This document shows, piece after piece, positions 8,860 to 19,025 of a DNA stretch of 64,000 nucleotides. Origin of the DNA: Eunapius fragilis (lineage: Eukaryota > Porifera > Demospongiae > Spongillida > Spongillidae); assembly GCA_963681505.1 (NCBI GenBank), contig OY811987.1, positions 5,828,745 to 5,892,744 on the forward strand, written 5' to 3'. A program made the position numbers and the translations under genes. Numbering within the stretch: the stretch's first letter is position 1; each line of letters opens with the position of its first letter. The notes under the pieces were generated by a model that ran no database searches, was not told the DNA's origin, and saw nothing but the letters and a program-made list of their open reading frames with translations.

Positions 8860-11800
8860 TCAAAGCTGCTTATTCACACGCTCACGAGCATGACCAAGGT
8901 GGATCTGGTTAGCATCCATTTTGTTTCCAAGCCGATCTATTTGATTGTTCTGTCGGTCCAGCTCCGAGCCCATTTCAGTGGCAATACCTTTGAGATTTGT
9001 CAGTACATCAGAGACAGCGCTGCAACAGTCGACACACCATATTCTAAATAAAGTGCTCCATACAATTAATCCCTCACCCCAATGCAGACACGATAAAACC
9101 ATACAACATCAAAGTAGAAGTCAGGAGTTTTTGTTGCTTGTTTTGTGATGTTGATAGGGTATGTTCAGGTAATTTCACCATCCACACTTTTAATAGCACA
9201 TAAAGACTGAAATAATTTGTTTGAATCTTTCTGTAAAAGGTTAAAACAGTCCTCACAGGCTCTTTTATTAGAAGAATATACATGTTCTACGCAAGTGACT
9301 TTGCTCTTTATTAGACTTAGGTTGCGTGAAGCAAATGTTTTGATAAAGCGCTTGGCTGAAAAAAATACCCTGCTAAGTGGGAGAGTCCTTGAGCGAAGTG
9401 ATGGGCTGGGTTCGAGCCAGAATGGCTTTTGCTATTCTAAGAGCAACCAATTTATGCCCTACAAGGCAGCAGGAAAAAATGGAGGTCTGGGACTGATGGT
9501 GATGCCTTTAGTGAGGAATAAATTTTCTGGCATGCATGAAGTGTTTGTATATAAAATATATTTTCTTATATGGTGTGTGTATTTAGTCTGCATGTACTTG
9601 TAGGATTTTTGTCTCATTTTTCTTTTCCCAAAACCTTGTTCCCTTCCTTTTTACACCACCTTTGTCTCCAATTCCTATATCCCACCAACTTTCTCATTAG
9701 AGAATGTTTTTCTTTACTTGTTTCCTCTATTTACTCTACTGGTTAGAGAGTATAAACAGGGGTGTGCGGTTCACGAACACATGGGTCACTATTTAATGTA
9801 CCCTATGGCAATGGTAGTTGATACTATTTTTGCAATTATTCCGGGGGGGGGGGGGCAACAAACACCCACCAAGCCTTACATCAACGACATATTTAGTGAG
9901 GAGCATGTCAAGCATGTCATAGCTGTCATAGCCAACTCTGATATATAAATAACATGGTTAAAGCACACTAACACCCCCCAGATAGCCCACATAGCCATGT
10001 ATGTGAAGTTGCACACACACAGAAATTGAAAGCAGTTGAAAACACAAAAATCACTTTTTAGTTCTTATAAATGCGACTGCAAACCATCAACACACTTTTA
10101 CACACACAATGACACTATTATTATTATTATAATTATACAGAAGAGTTACATAATGTAGCTATCATTGGAAGTGCATCCTTTAGCTGCTCAAAGCTGCTTG
10201 TTCACACGCTGGCGAGCACGTTCAAGATGGACCTGGTTGGCACCCATTTTATTGTCAAGCCGATCTATCTGGTTGTTCTGTCGGTCCAGCTCCGAGCCCA
10301 TCTCAGTGGCAATACCTTTGAGGTTTGTCAGTACATCAGAGACAGCCCTGTAATAGGCAACACACAATATTCTAAATAAAGTGCTCCAATATTGATCCCT
10401 TCACTCTAATGCAGACTTGAACAAATCCATCAAAGCCATGGTTTATTTACTGATAAGTTCAGAGTTAAAATCACCACTTGTGGGATGGTGTTATCACCGC
10501 TGTGCACTGGTATTAATCACCACTGTGTAGCAGCAGTCATTGAACTGTCAAGTGGGTATATTCTTACCCAGTTACACCTGCAGCATTCAAGACATCACAC
10601 CTCCACTTCATCAGTCTCATTCCCTAACCCCGATACATGCGATGAGCGTGCTTATACATTATGTGATAAGCACTGCGTCACATTGGTCTGGGGACGAGAC
10701 TTTCTCGCTTCGTAGCAATCTGCAGCTACCAAGGATGAATGCACCCTGGTGCAGTTGGCCCCCTCCCCCTTCATCATAATGCACCCTGGTACAGTTGGGC
10801 CCCTCCCCCCTTCATCATAATGCACCCTGGTGCAGTTGGGCCCCTCCCCCTTCATCATAATGCACCCTGGTACAGTTGGTCCCTCCCCCTTCATCATAAT
10901 GCACCCTGGTGCAGTTGGGCCCCTCCCCCTTCATCATAATGCATCCTGGTGCAGTTGGGCCCCTCCCCCTTCACCATAATGCACTCTGGTGCAGTTGGTA
11001 CCCTCCCCCTTCATCATAACTGGCATAACCTCCATCATGTCCCACCTGGTACTGCCCTCTAGGGTAGATAGCTCCCCCCATTGACTGGTACTGCCCCCTA
11101 GGGTAGATAGCTCCCCCCATTGACTTGTTCATCTGGCTGGGCCCCATATCACCACAAATAGGATGTTTATCTGCTGTGCTAATTGGAATTTGAGGGACCT
11201 TACCTTATCAAATGGGTGTGTGTGTGTGGGTGTGTGTGTGTGTGGGGAGTCAATGGGCAGAGACACCTACCCTGGGCAGTCAATGGAAGACATAGCCTTA
11301 CCACAATAGGCCTTGTCATACACAAGGTCAATGTTGTGTGAAAGGTGTTGTGTGTATGTGCGATGTGTACGTTGTACGTGTGATATTTACTTGTGTTGGG
11401 AAAAAAACACAAACAACACAAGAGGCATGTGCGACTGGGTGCGCTTACTGTAGGTTATCTTCCATCTCGTCTTCCCTCGCATCGTTGGTCACCTTGTTGA
11501 TGATGGGGCCATCTGGACGTCTGCTTCCGCCGCCGCTACCGCCGCTGCTGGTCGGTTGGTTCAACATTGCGTCCTCCTCGGCCCTCGCCTTCTTTCCGTA
11601 TCCCTTCTTGTACGTCTTGGTACTCGTCCCGGTGGAATGGAAGCAACCGCACGAGATGCAGCCACAGCAACACTTCTCTAGCTCGTTGAGATGCTTGTCT
11701 GTCTGTTTCAAGTCCACGTTCATCTCATCCAAACGACGTTCAGCATTGTCAAGTTTCTCTCCTTGTTCGTTCAAGGCTACAAGCGTATCGACTCCAATCT

Positions 11801-11900
11801 GGTTCGTTTCCTCCGCTACTCCTCTTATTCTGCGAGTAGCTGCCAACGTTTCGTTGGTTACGAAGTCGATCCTTTGGTCCAACCCTGCTGGTGTATCCAT
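8860..11900 (-). CDS. SNAP-25-like Qb/Qc SNARE, copy B, with two alternative last exons
   Basis: Exon 1 (11900-11449) encodes the Qb SNARE helix, the palmitoylation cluster CCCGCISCGC and a Gly/Ser linker ending EDNLQ. It ends in phase 2. Two separate terminal exons can follow in frame: 10347-10188 and 9019-8860. Each has a good acceptor, a full Qc helix with the zero-layer Gln (LDRQNNQIDRL) and its own stop. They differ at the C-terminal part (KMGANQVHLERARQRVNKQL against KMDANQIHLGHARERVNKQL) and in the joining residue (Gln or His). Both look functional, so two isoforms are expected. The gene starts 68 bp from SDE2, head to head. The intron between the two last exons holds the 40-bp minisatellite's neighbour sequence and no other gene. 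Confidence 0.85.
10735..11010. repeat. 40-bp minisatellite, 7 copies
   Basis: Units start GCACCCTGGTGCAGTTGG and end CCTCCCCCTTCATCATAAT. They lie in the first intron of SNAP-25-like copy B. A second two-copy repeat (about 43 bp, ACTGGTACTGCCCCCTAGGG) follows at 11045-11125. Confidence 0.95.
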
Positions 11901-11968
11901 CCTCCCTTAGCCTTAGTTGGTTACACCCCAAGAATCACGTGAAACGTTACGTCACACACAATAAGGAA
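11901..11968. promoter_or_regulatory. 68-bp bidirectional promoter, SNAP-25-like B / SDE2
   Basis: The whole interval between two divergent start codons. It holds an E-box-like CACGTGA (about 11937) and a CRE-like TTACGTCAC (about 11948). The 5' leaders must be very short or overlap. Confidence 0.6.
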
Positions 11969-13770
11969 ATGCCGCGCAATATTCTGGTGGTAGGTGTCAA
12001 AGAGAAGTGCTTAAACTTTGTTGTTGAAGGCAAGCTTTCCATCTTCACATTGAAAGAGACGATACGGACTCGCGAGGTATTTATGTCTCATGTCAGAACA
12101 TAGTTTTTACGTCGCACTTTGCTCAAACGTTAGGGCGTACCGAGCGACACTTACTTCCTAGTTCAAAATGGGTCACCAGTTGAAGACTCCTACGAACTTC
12201 AGGATGCGGGAGACTTTAGTACTACTATCATTAGGGCTTACCCTATCATCAAAGGAGGCAAAGGAGGTCTGTGTTTCATTCCATGGGTCCATCTCACTCT
12301 TACCACACTCATCCCCCTTCATTCCATAATAAGGTTTCGGGTCCCTCATCCGAGCCATGGGGATGCAGATTAACAAGAGCACAAATAAGAATGCGTGTCG
12401 TGATCTGAGTGGGAGGAGAGTCCGTGATGTAAAAGCTGAAAAAGAGTGAGGCCTTGCTTGTATGGGGTATGTGTGTGCTTCTTGCCTGTTATGTGCACAC
12501 TTGCTCTGGTAGTATTGCTGAGTGGATAAAGAAGGAGCCAGAGAGACGAAAGCAGAAGACGGAGGAGAAGCGCAAGAGGCTGGAAAGGAGGAGGGCAGAA
12601 CCAAAGCATTACTTCAGTGATCCCAAGTACATGGAACAGATACAATCCACATCAGAAGAAATCCAGGAGGCACTGAAGCAAGGCATGGAGGTAGCTACAT
12701 CCAGCAAGGCAGGGAAGAGAAAGAATATGGAATCAGACCCTGAAGGCTCGAGCAAGAAAACCAAACTATGGTGGGCGGCATACCTACACACACCCTTTTC
12801 CTCCAAACATGCATGCACTCCCATCCTCCCCCTCCCCCCTTGGTTCCAATCTATTCTTCCATCTTTTTGCCCCTCCCTGCACCCTCCCATCTCCTCTTCC
12901 ACTCTCCCACTGGCACTTTCACTACCACCTTCCCCTCCACCCACCCTCCTGCCTTCTGTCTGCCCTTCCAATGATCCACCCTTTGTCTCGACAGGCCCGG
13001 AATGGAAGGGCTTACTTCTGACGAAGACTCTGATGCATCTAGTAGCAGACACATGCAGGAGCACAATGCTGATGGTGATATTTCATCGGAAGATGATGAT
13101 AGTGTGACGGGTGATGGTGATGTTGCATCAGGTGGTGGTGTGACAGGTGATGGTGACGTTGCATCAGGTGGTGGTGTGACAGGTGATGGTGACGTTGCAT
13201 CAGGTGGTGATGTTGCATCAGGTGGTGGTGACGTTGCATCAGGTGGTGGTGACGTTGCATCAGGTGGTAGCAGTGAGCATTCTTACCACAACGGGACTGC
13301 AGGGAGTGCCCACACTGCTGTCACTAAAGAAACTACTACTGTTGCTGCGGTAGATGCCACAAGTTTGCAGGAGGGACATACCACCACCACCACCACCTGC
13401 TCTGCTGCTCCGGATGGACCTGTCACTACTAGTGCAAGCTCATCTTCCAGGGGAACTCGCAGTACCTCATCAACCACTGCAGCATCCAAAGATCAGATTG
13501 TCGAGGTGCTTCTATTAGAATATAAGACCTATGTAGCTCTTTTTAATCATTGTTTTTTCTTTCCAGGCTGTATGTCTGGACAACTATTCAAGTGTGGAAG
13601 AGCTTGAAGCTGCTGGAGCTGAGAGACTGAAGGTGACTTTACAGGCTATGGGTCTGAAGTGTGGAGGAACAGTTAAAGAACGTGCTGAGAGGCTCTTGTC
13701 AACGAAGGGGAAGACACTGGACCAACTTGATCGTGCTCTGTTTGCCAAGCCAACAAAACAGAAGAAGTGA
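11969..13770 (+). CDS. SDE2: SDE2 homologue (telomere maintenance/splicing factor)
   Basis: Six exons (11969-12076, 12134-12266, 12334-12445, 12513-12770, 12995-13505, 13567-13770) give 441 residues in continuous phase. SDE2 has an N-terminal ubiquitin-like fold that is cleaved after a diglycine; the C-terminal part then acts in replication-stress control and splicing. Here the ubiquitin-like part ends in KGGKGGFGS, the cleavage motif. [14 protein letters not shown], then a Lys/Arg-rich helix and [15 protein letters not shown], follow as in other SDE2 proteins. The C-terminus holds a SAP-like helix pair ([29 protein letters not shown]) and ends DRALFAKP. Exon 5 contains an unusual Asp/Gly/Ala/Ser repeat (units such as GDVASGG, 13095-13265). 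Tail to tail with the next gene, 178 bp apart. Confidence 0.92.
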
Positions 13771-13947
13771 ACCATGCACTAAACACGCCTCACATCTCAT
13801 CACTCTTCTCACTTGTGTGTGTGTCTGCTTCACTTTCAATTTAACACAAGGATGTCATTTTGTGTCAACAGAATACACAGGGTCATATGATAACATAACA
13901 CAACAACTCAATACAAGACACACACTGCTGTTAGTTACAGTAGTGTT

Positions 13948-14767
13948 TTAAGTTAGTGACGAGTTCAAGAAGTCTAGCAGTTGCTTTCTGTTCTTTTCAC
14001 GCTGTTTAATAGATTAATGGTTTGAGTTTGTGGTTACCTGTGACCAGCCACTTACCTCCTTGTCCTTGCTTGTCTTCTTAACCTTCATCTTAATCACCTT
14101 ACCAGTCACAGCACTCCTCACAGCCTCTCGCTCCTTCATGTACTATGAACAGAACACATGAAAATGTGGTAAACAGACCTAAACCCAATACTACTAACTT
14201 TGGAGAGTCTAACAGGACCTTCCTCTTCAGTCTGCTTGGATTTCTCCTTGAATTTATCCTTTTTCTTGTGGTCCTTCTGAAGTTAACTCCCCAGAAGATA
14301 TGGTACAAACAAACAGAGGCACCCCTCCAAAGATGTAGAGATTTTTTTGGGGTGGAATAAAATACTGCAATGCAATGACAATAGAAAGCCTCGTACCTTG
14401 TGTTTCTTCTTATGCTTATGGCCTTTGTCGTGTTTATCGTCTTTATGCTTAGTTTTTCGCTCTGGTGGGATTTTACTGAGGTTTTGAAAATGAATGGGCT
14501 AGTTAATCAAACCTACTGTCACTGTCACTACTGCTTGATGACGACAAGTCCGATGTTTCTGACGTACTCTGTATTTCAGGAGAACGACTACGGCTGTGTT
14601 TACGCTTCCTGTGTCTAGTCTCACGACTATCGGAATTCTGTGAAGAAGGGCGAACCATCCCCCTGCTTTCGTATTGGTAACCTAATCCGAAGCACCTGTT
14701 AAAACCTCTCCGCGCTTTAATCTTACTTACGTTTCGTACTCTCGGTACCCTCTTCTGTATCAGCCAT
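13948..14767 (-). CDS. Lys/Ser-rich nuclear protein, family not identified
   Basis: Reconstructed as six small exons. Exon 1 (14767-14731) encodes MADTEEGTESTK. Then comes a Ser/Arg segment (RKRKHSRSRSPE, a run of Ser/Asp), a Lys/His-rich segment (KHKDDKHDKGHKHKKKHK), then KKDKFKEKSK. A conserved-looking end follows: GPVRLSKYMKERE, SAVTGKVIKMKVKKTSKDKE and a last exon ending LLDFLNSSLT. The composition suggests a spliceosome- or nucleolus-associated protein, but I cannot name the family. Small introns (about 50-80 bp) and two ambiguous donors make the exact chain moderately certain. Its start is 110 bp from the divergent deoxynucleoside kinase start. Confidence 0.6.
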
Positions 14768-14877
14768 TTTGTGATGAGTAATTCCGCGCATGCGTTCATC
14801 TTATGGCGGTAAATTTGGGCGGGTAATGCACGGTAATAATATAAAGCGCAGATTGTTTTTGATAATAGGTGGACCTG

Positions 14878-16100
14878 ATGGCTAAAGTTGGAGAAGGGAG
14901 CGATGTTGCGGCCCGTAAAGGCTTGCTTACGTTAGATCAGCAAAACAGTAGCAGCGATATCTTCATCTCTATCAGCGGACTGATTGGTATGTACCTGCAA
15001 ATTATTTATGCCTCGCCTGCTATTGAGACAATTTGTGTATCAGGAGCCGGGAAAACAACTCTCGCCACAAAACTCGCCGAAAGGATGGGGCTACCTTGCT
15101 TTTACGAGCCGGTGATAGACAACATGTACCTCGCCGACTTCTACAGAGATCCTAAGCGATACAGCTTTCCGCTTCAGGTAATGGCGGTGCTTGCAGGCAA
15201 GAAAACTACGTTTACCTGCCTCTTTCCCGCGACACCATGCAGGTGTACCTACTTAATAGGCGGTTCCAACAGCACCAGCAGATTATCTGGCAGGGTCGCG
15301 GAGGTGTTCAGGACAGAACCATCTACGAGGATTCGGTGTTCGCAAAGGTCAGGACTGGGAAAATGGCGGGGGAGGGGGACGGGACGCTGCTACCAACGCT
15401 TGTAGCAGGCGTTTAAACATAGTGGATAACTACCTGTGCTTAAGTATTGTGTGGGAGGGTGGGTAGGTAGCAAGGTGACCAGCTCGTATTTCTTCCTCAA
15501 AAGGTTTTGATGGAGTCAGGTATGATGGAGGAGAGAGAGTACAATACGTACAGGTCCCTGTTCAGCAACATGTCCAATTTCATGTAAGACCAACTGGGCA
15601 ACAACAAGCTGGGCTGTCATGAATATACTTTATAAGTGATAAGCATCTGACAAACATCTTGTCCATTTTAGGAAGAAGCCAAATTTGATAGTGCACCTAG
15701 ATGTCTCCCCTCATGAGAGCAAGAGGAGGATAGATATCAGGAGCAGGGAGTGCGAGTCAACCATATCACTGGATTACCTCACCCACCTACACAGAGCCTA
15801 TGAGGAGTTTATCCAGGACATAGCCAGGATTATTCCCGTCATCCGAGTCAATTATGAGCACTTCAGAACAGCAGAGGAGATGACAGATATGATAATGAGG
15901 TATGGAGTGTTGCTATGGGCTGCCGCATTGAATCTTGTGTATGTGAAAATTATCTCTAACGTCCTTTTTTCCCCCTTTATAGGGAGTATGCTGTGATGTC
16001 ATCTGTACGATATGTGGATTTTGACAGTTCTGAAAATCAGCCATGCAAAAGAACAGCAGGTGCCGAGTTCCAGGAGCAAGCACCTATGCAGGCTGTTTAG
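14878..16100 (+). CDS. Deoxynucleoside kinase family protein
   Basis: Six exons (14878-14986, 15044-15177, 15243-15347, 15504-15583, 15672-15899, 15983-16100), 257 residues, all in phase. It should phosphorylate deoxynucleosides with ATP in the salvage pathway. Visible marks are the P-loop GLIGAGKTTLA (split by intron 1), the substrate-binding FYEPVIDN, QHQQIIWQGRGGVQDRTIYE with the Asp-Arg catalytic pair, and HLDVSPHESKRRIDIRSRECE as the lid with arginines. The stretch DIARIIPVIRVNYEHF resembles the adenosine/guanosine-preferring kinases of bacteria and Dictyostelium more than animal TK2/dCK, but this is by eye. A phylogeny would settle the subgroup. No transit peptide is obvious. Confidence 0.85.
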
Positions 16101-16499
16101 GAGGACGTTCATTTTACATCCGTGTTGTGTGTACAAATGCGTGTTGTGTGTACCCGGGCATTGAGCAGTACTTGTCAATGTAAATGTACTTCATGGCCCT
16201 TTCGAGTGGTAATGGCTGAGCAATTAACCACATGGTACTATATGATACGTCAAACAGCAGTACAAAGTAGCACGTCAAATTGATGCAGCAGACAGTAGCC
16301 TGAGAGAGAGAGCGACCTTGCTGTCCGATGATAGCAAGCCGTGTAGCTCTAAAGTATCCTCATTTCACTGTAGCGTATTTTGTTGATGGTGATAGACTGA
16401 TGACGTCGAACAAATTTGTTCACTATCCGGATACTCGAGGGCGGTGCTGGTTAGCGAGAGCGGTTTGGCGGGTAGTTGCAGATGCGCGCGTAGAACGCG

Positions 16500-18182
16500 A
16501 TGAGGCCTTTCCCGTGCTATTTATGCGGCTTGCTTAACGCATGTATCTTTATTTTCTGGTGGGAGCTATCTGGAAACTTGCCTGACACATGTTCTGGTAA
16601 TGGCGCGCCCAGCCCCAGGACAATAACTACTGACCGCCGTTTTGGAGCCGCAACGGTTCGTCCACTACTTGTGCGCTTTGACTATTATTCCTCTCAGCAC
16701 ACTCCAGTCTATATTGGGTATGTGCGAACAGTTAAGCGCTAATTTCATCTTTCCTACCGAATAAATTATTGCAATATAGCTACGGTGGGCAGACCGCGTT
16801 AAGCATCCTAGAGCCGTACGGGTTTCAAGAAACACATTCAGATGACTGGGTGAATATCTTGCATGTGTATGTATATGTGTTTATATGCGGGTGCATATGC
16901 TGGTACGTAGATATATGTACGCGTTGTGCGCTCGACCAACAGGACCTGTTGTGGACAATGGTTCCCCAGTGGGACTGGCTCCACGCTGCTGCGACTGCGG
17001 GCCTCCCTCGGCCATGGCAGATCCACAACCACTGCTTATCCCTCTCAAACAAGAGGGGCATTTCAGGAAGCAAAGTCTCTCAGTGGGGCCTCTTTCAGTG
17101 CATGCAGAAGAAATTCGGCACGCAAGAGTTTGGTTACATGCCAGAGAGCTTGGTATTACCCAGGTAACATTGTTCGTAGCGCTTCCTTTCCTCCTACTTC
17201 TACCTCCTTGGCATCATAGGGACAGGGAAGAGCTGGCAGCCGTGTTGAAGACCAGTTCAGGCCGCCCCTGGATAGCCAAACTCTCCCTTGGGAAGAGGGG
17301 TATAGGAGTGTCCGTCATCACAAGCCCAGAACAGATTCCAACTGACCAGGAATACATTGCGCAACGCTACATCTCAAATCCTCTCCTCGTTCGTGGCAAA
17401 AAATTCCACCTGCGATTATACTTGGTTATCACAAACCTCCATCCCCTGAGGGCCCTGGTACACAAGGAAGGACTGGTCCTCTTCGCCAGCTCCAACTACT
17501 CCTCAGCCCAAACCAGCTTCGCTGATCTGTCTGTCCACCTCACCAATGCCGCCATTGCAGACAGAACTAACAAGCAGAGCCCAGACAACTCTATGCTCCT
17601 CAGCAATCTGTGGAAGGTCCTGAAAGTAGAACGCGGGGCAGATATTGGCGGCCTCTGGGAAAAGATAAGGGACCTCATGGTCAAAGTGGTCCTCAGCGAA
17701 CAGTGTGACAGGGATTACGATCACAGGGTAACTGGGACATGCTTTGACCTGATTGGTGTGGATGTCCTGCTTACAGATGGGATGGAACCTTATCTCTTGG
17801 AATGCAACAATGGACCAGAAATATACACACAGCACTTTGACACCAAGAAGGTTTGTCCAGTGAATGGCACAATTTGAGGTTCTATTTAATGTACCAAGCA
17901 CACATACAGGCCAATGATCTAGCCCACAAGGAAGTCCTACGTGACCTTATTCCTCTAGCAGCAATGCACAAACTCCCAAAGCAGGATGAGATGGAGAGCT
18001 TTGAAATCAGGTAATGCACATTAACAGGTGCATGTTCTCTGTGGTCATGTGTATATGTACGTGCAGGTTGGAGAATTTTATGAAGGTCAATGAAATTGAA
18101 AGGTGTGGGGAATATGGAGGACTTGGTGGCAGCTGTCTAAATGTGCCTGATATTGAGGATCTGTGGAAGCTGCACAGAGAGG

Positions 18183-18241
<59 letters not shown>

Positions 18242-18439
18242 TGTGTTATGTGTGTGTGTTTGTAGCCGGTGTGATGTTAAATGAGATAGGTTTGTAATAA
18301 TCAAAAATCATTATAGGAGATGCACCTTGGTCAGTTTGAGAGGGTGTACCCTACATCTGCACACTACTTCAAGTACCTCCTCCATGGGGTCTCTCGTCAA
18401 GACAAGTTGGCACAGCTGTGGGTTAGTAGCCGCTATTAG
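16500..18439 (+). CDS. Tubulin-tyrosine-ligase-like (TTLL) enzyme with N-terminal membrane anchor
   Basis: Exons 16500-16717, 16780-16849, 16943-17163, 17220-18010, 18067-18181 and 18317-18439. TTLL enzymes join amino acids (Glu, Gly or Tyr) to tubulin or other proteins using ATP. The N terminus (about residues 5-25, [16 protein letters not shown]) is a hydrophobic signal anchor. Then come [26 protein letters not shown], the ATP-grasp core [41 protein letters not shown] and the metal-binding GVDVLL...LLECNNGPE. The order matches the TTL domain, and the anchor recalls nematode TTLL-15-like proteins. Near 17850-17866 the frame breaks: VCP then a stop, while a shift by one base restores [16 protein letters not shown] and the rest to the stop. 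This is either a one-base assembly error or a real lesion. The start is my choice; an ATG at 16328 is also possible. Confidence 0.75.
18184..18260. repeat. (TG)n microsatellite in TTLL intron
   Basis: A nearly pure GT/TG run starting 3 bases after the donor of the fifth TTLL exon. Confidence 0.95.
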
Positions 18440-19025
18440 CACACAGTCCATCAGCACTGAGCCCAGGTCAAAACCATGCATACTTTTTTAGTATGAAGCC
18501 ACCACTATCAATTGCTACCACTTTTTATGTTTACAAATATTTATGTTTTTAATATACTAGAGTTTATCTCTGTTGGTCTAGAGGAGAGTCCAAGCGATAT
18601 GCATGACTACTGACATTATGGGTGTGCGCTGACCAGAACTTGTACCCTAGTTAGCGTAGGCTACAGTTTAAGCAGCTTGTCTAAACAGAACGTCATTCAA
18701 TGGTTCAGTCACTCTAAAATATATTCTTCAATAAACATGTTACAATACAAATGTATCACTTTATTGTGCAGTTCAGACACTTTTTAAATACACACTCTTC
18801 AAGGGTGTCGGTTGCCTTTGGCTATCAACAGGAAAAAGGTTTGTGTTCCCATCCTTGGACTGTGTTCCATGTTCCCAGGTTTGCAGCTTACTTTGCTAAC
18901 CATATCTAAGGTACAATGTTGATATAAACCACTCCACCCTGGGAATGTGGATCAAAATTCAAGGGATGGGAACACGAAACTTTTTTTCTGTGTATGGCAG
19001 CAATCAGTCTTGATTTCTTTGCAAT
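18440..19025. other. Intergenic between TTLL and array gene 1
   Basis: Tail-to-tail spacer. I see AT-rich sequence and AATAAA-like signals (about 18730) but no gene or repeat. Confidence 0.6.

Noticed and set aside
9330-9450. Possible tRNA-derived sequence (GGGTTCGAGCC, a B-box match)
   Set aside because: No matching A-box or cloverleaf around it; a B-box alone is not enough to call a tRNA or SINE.
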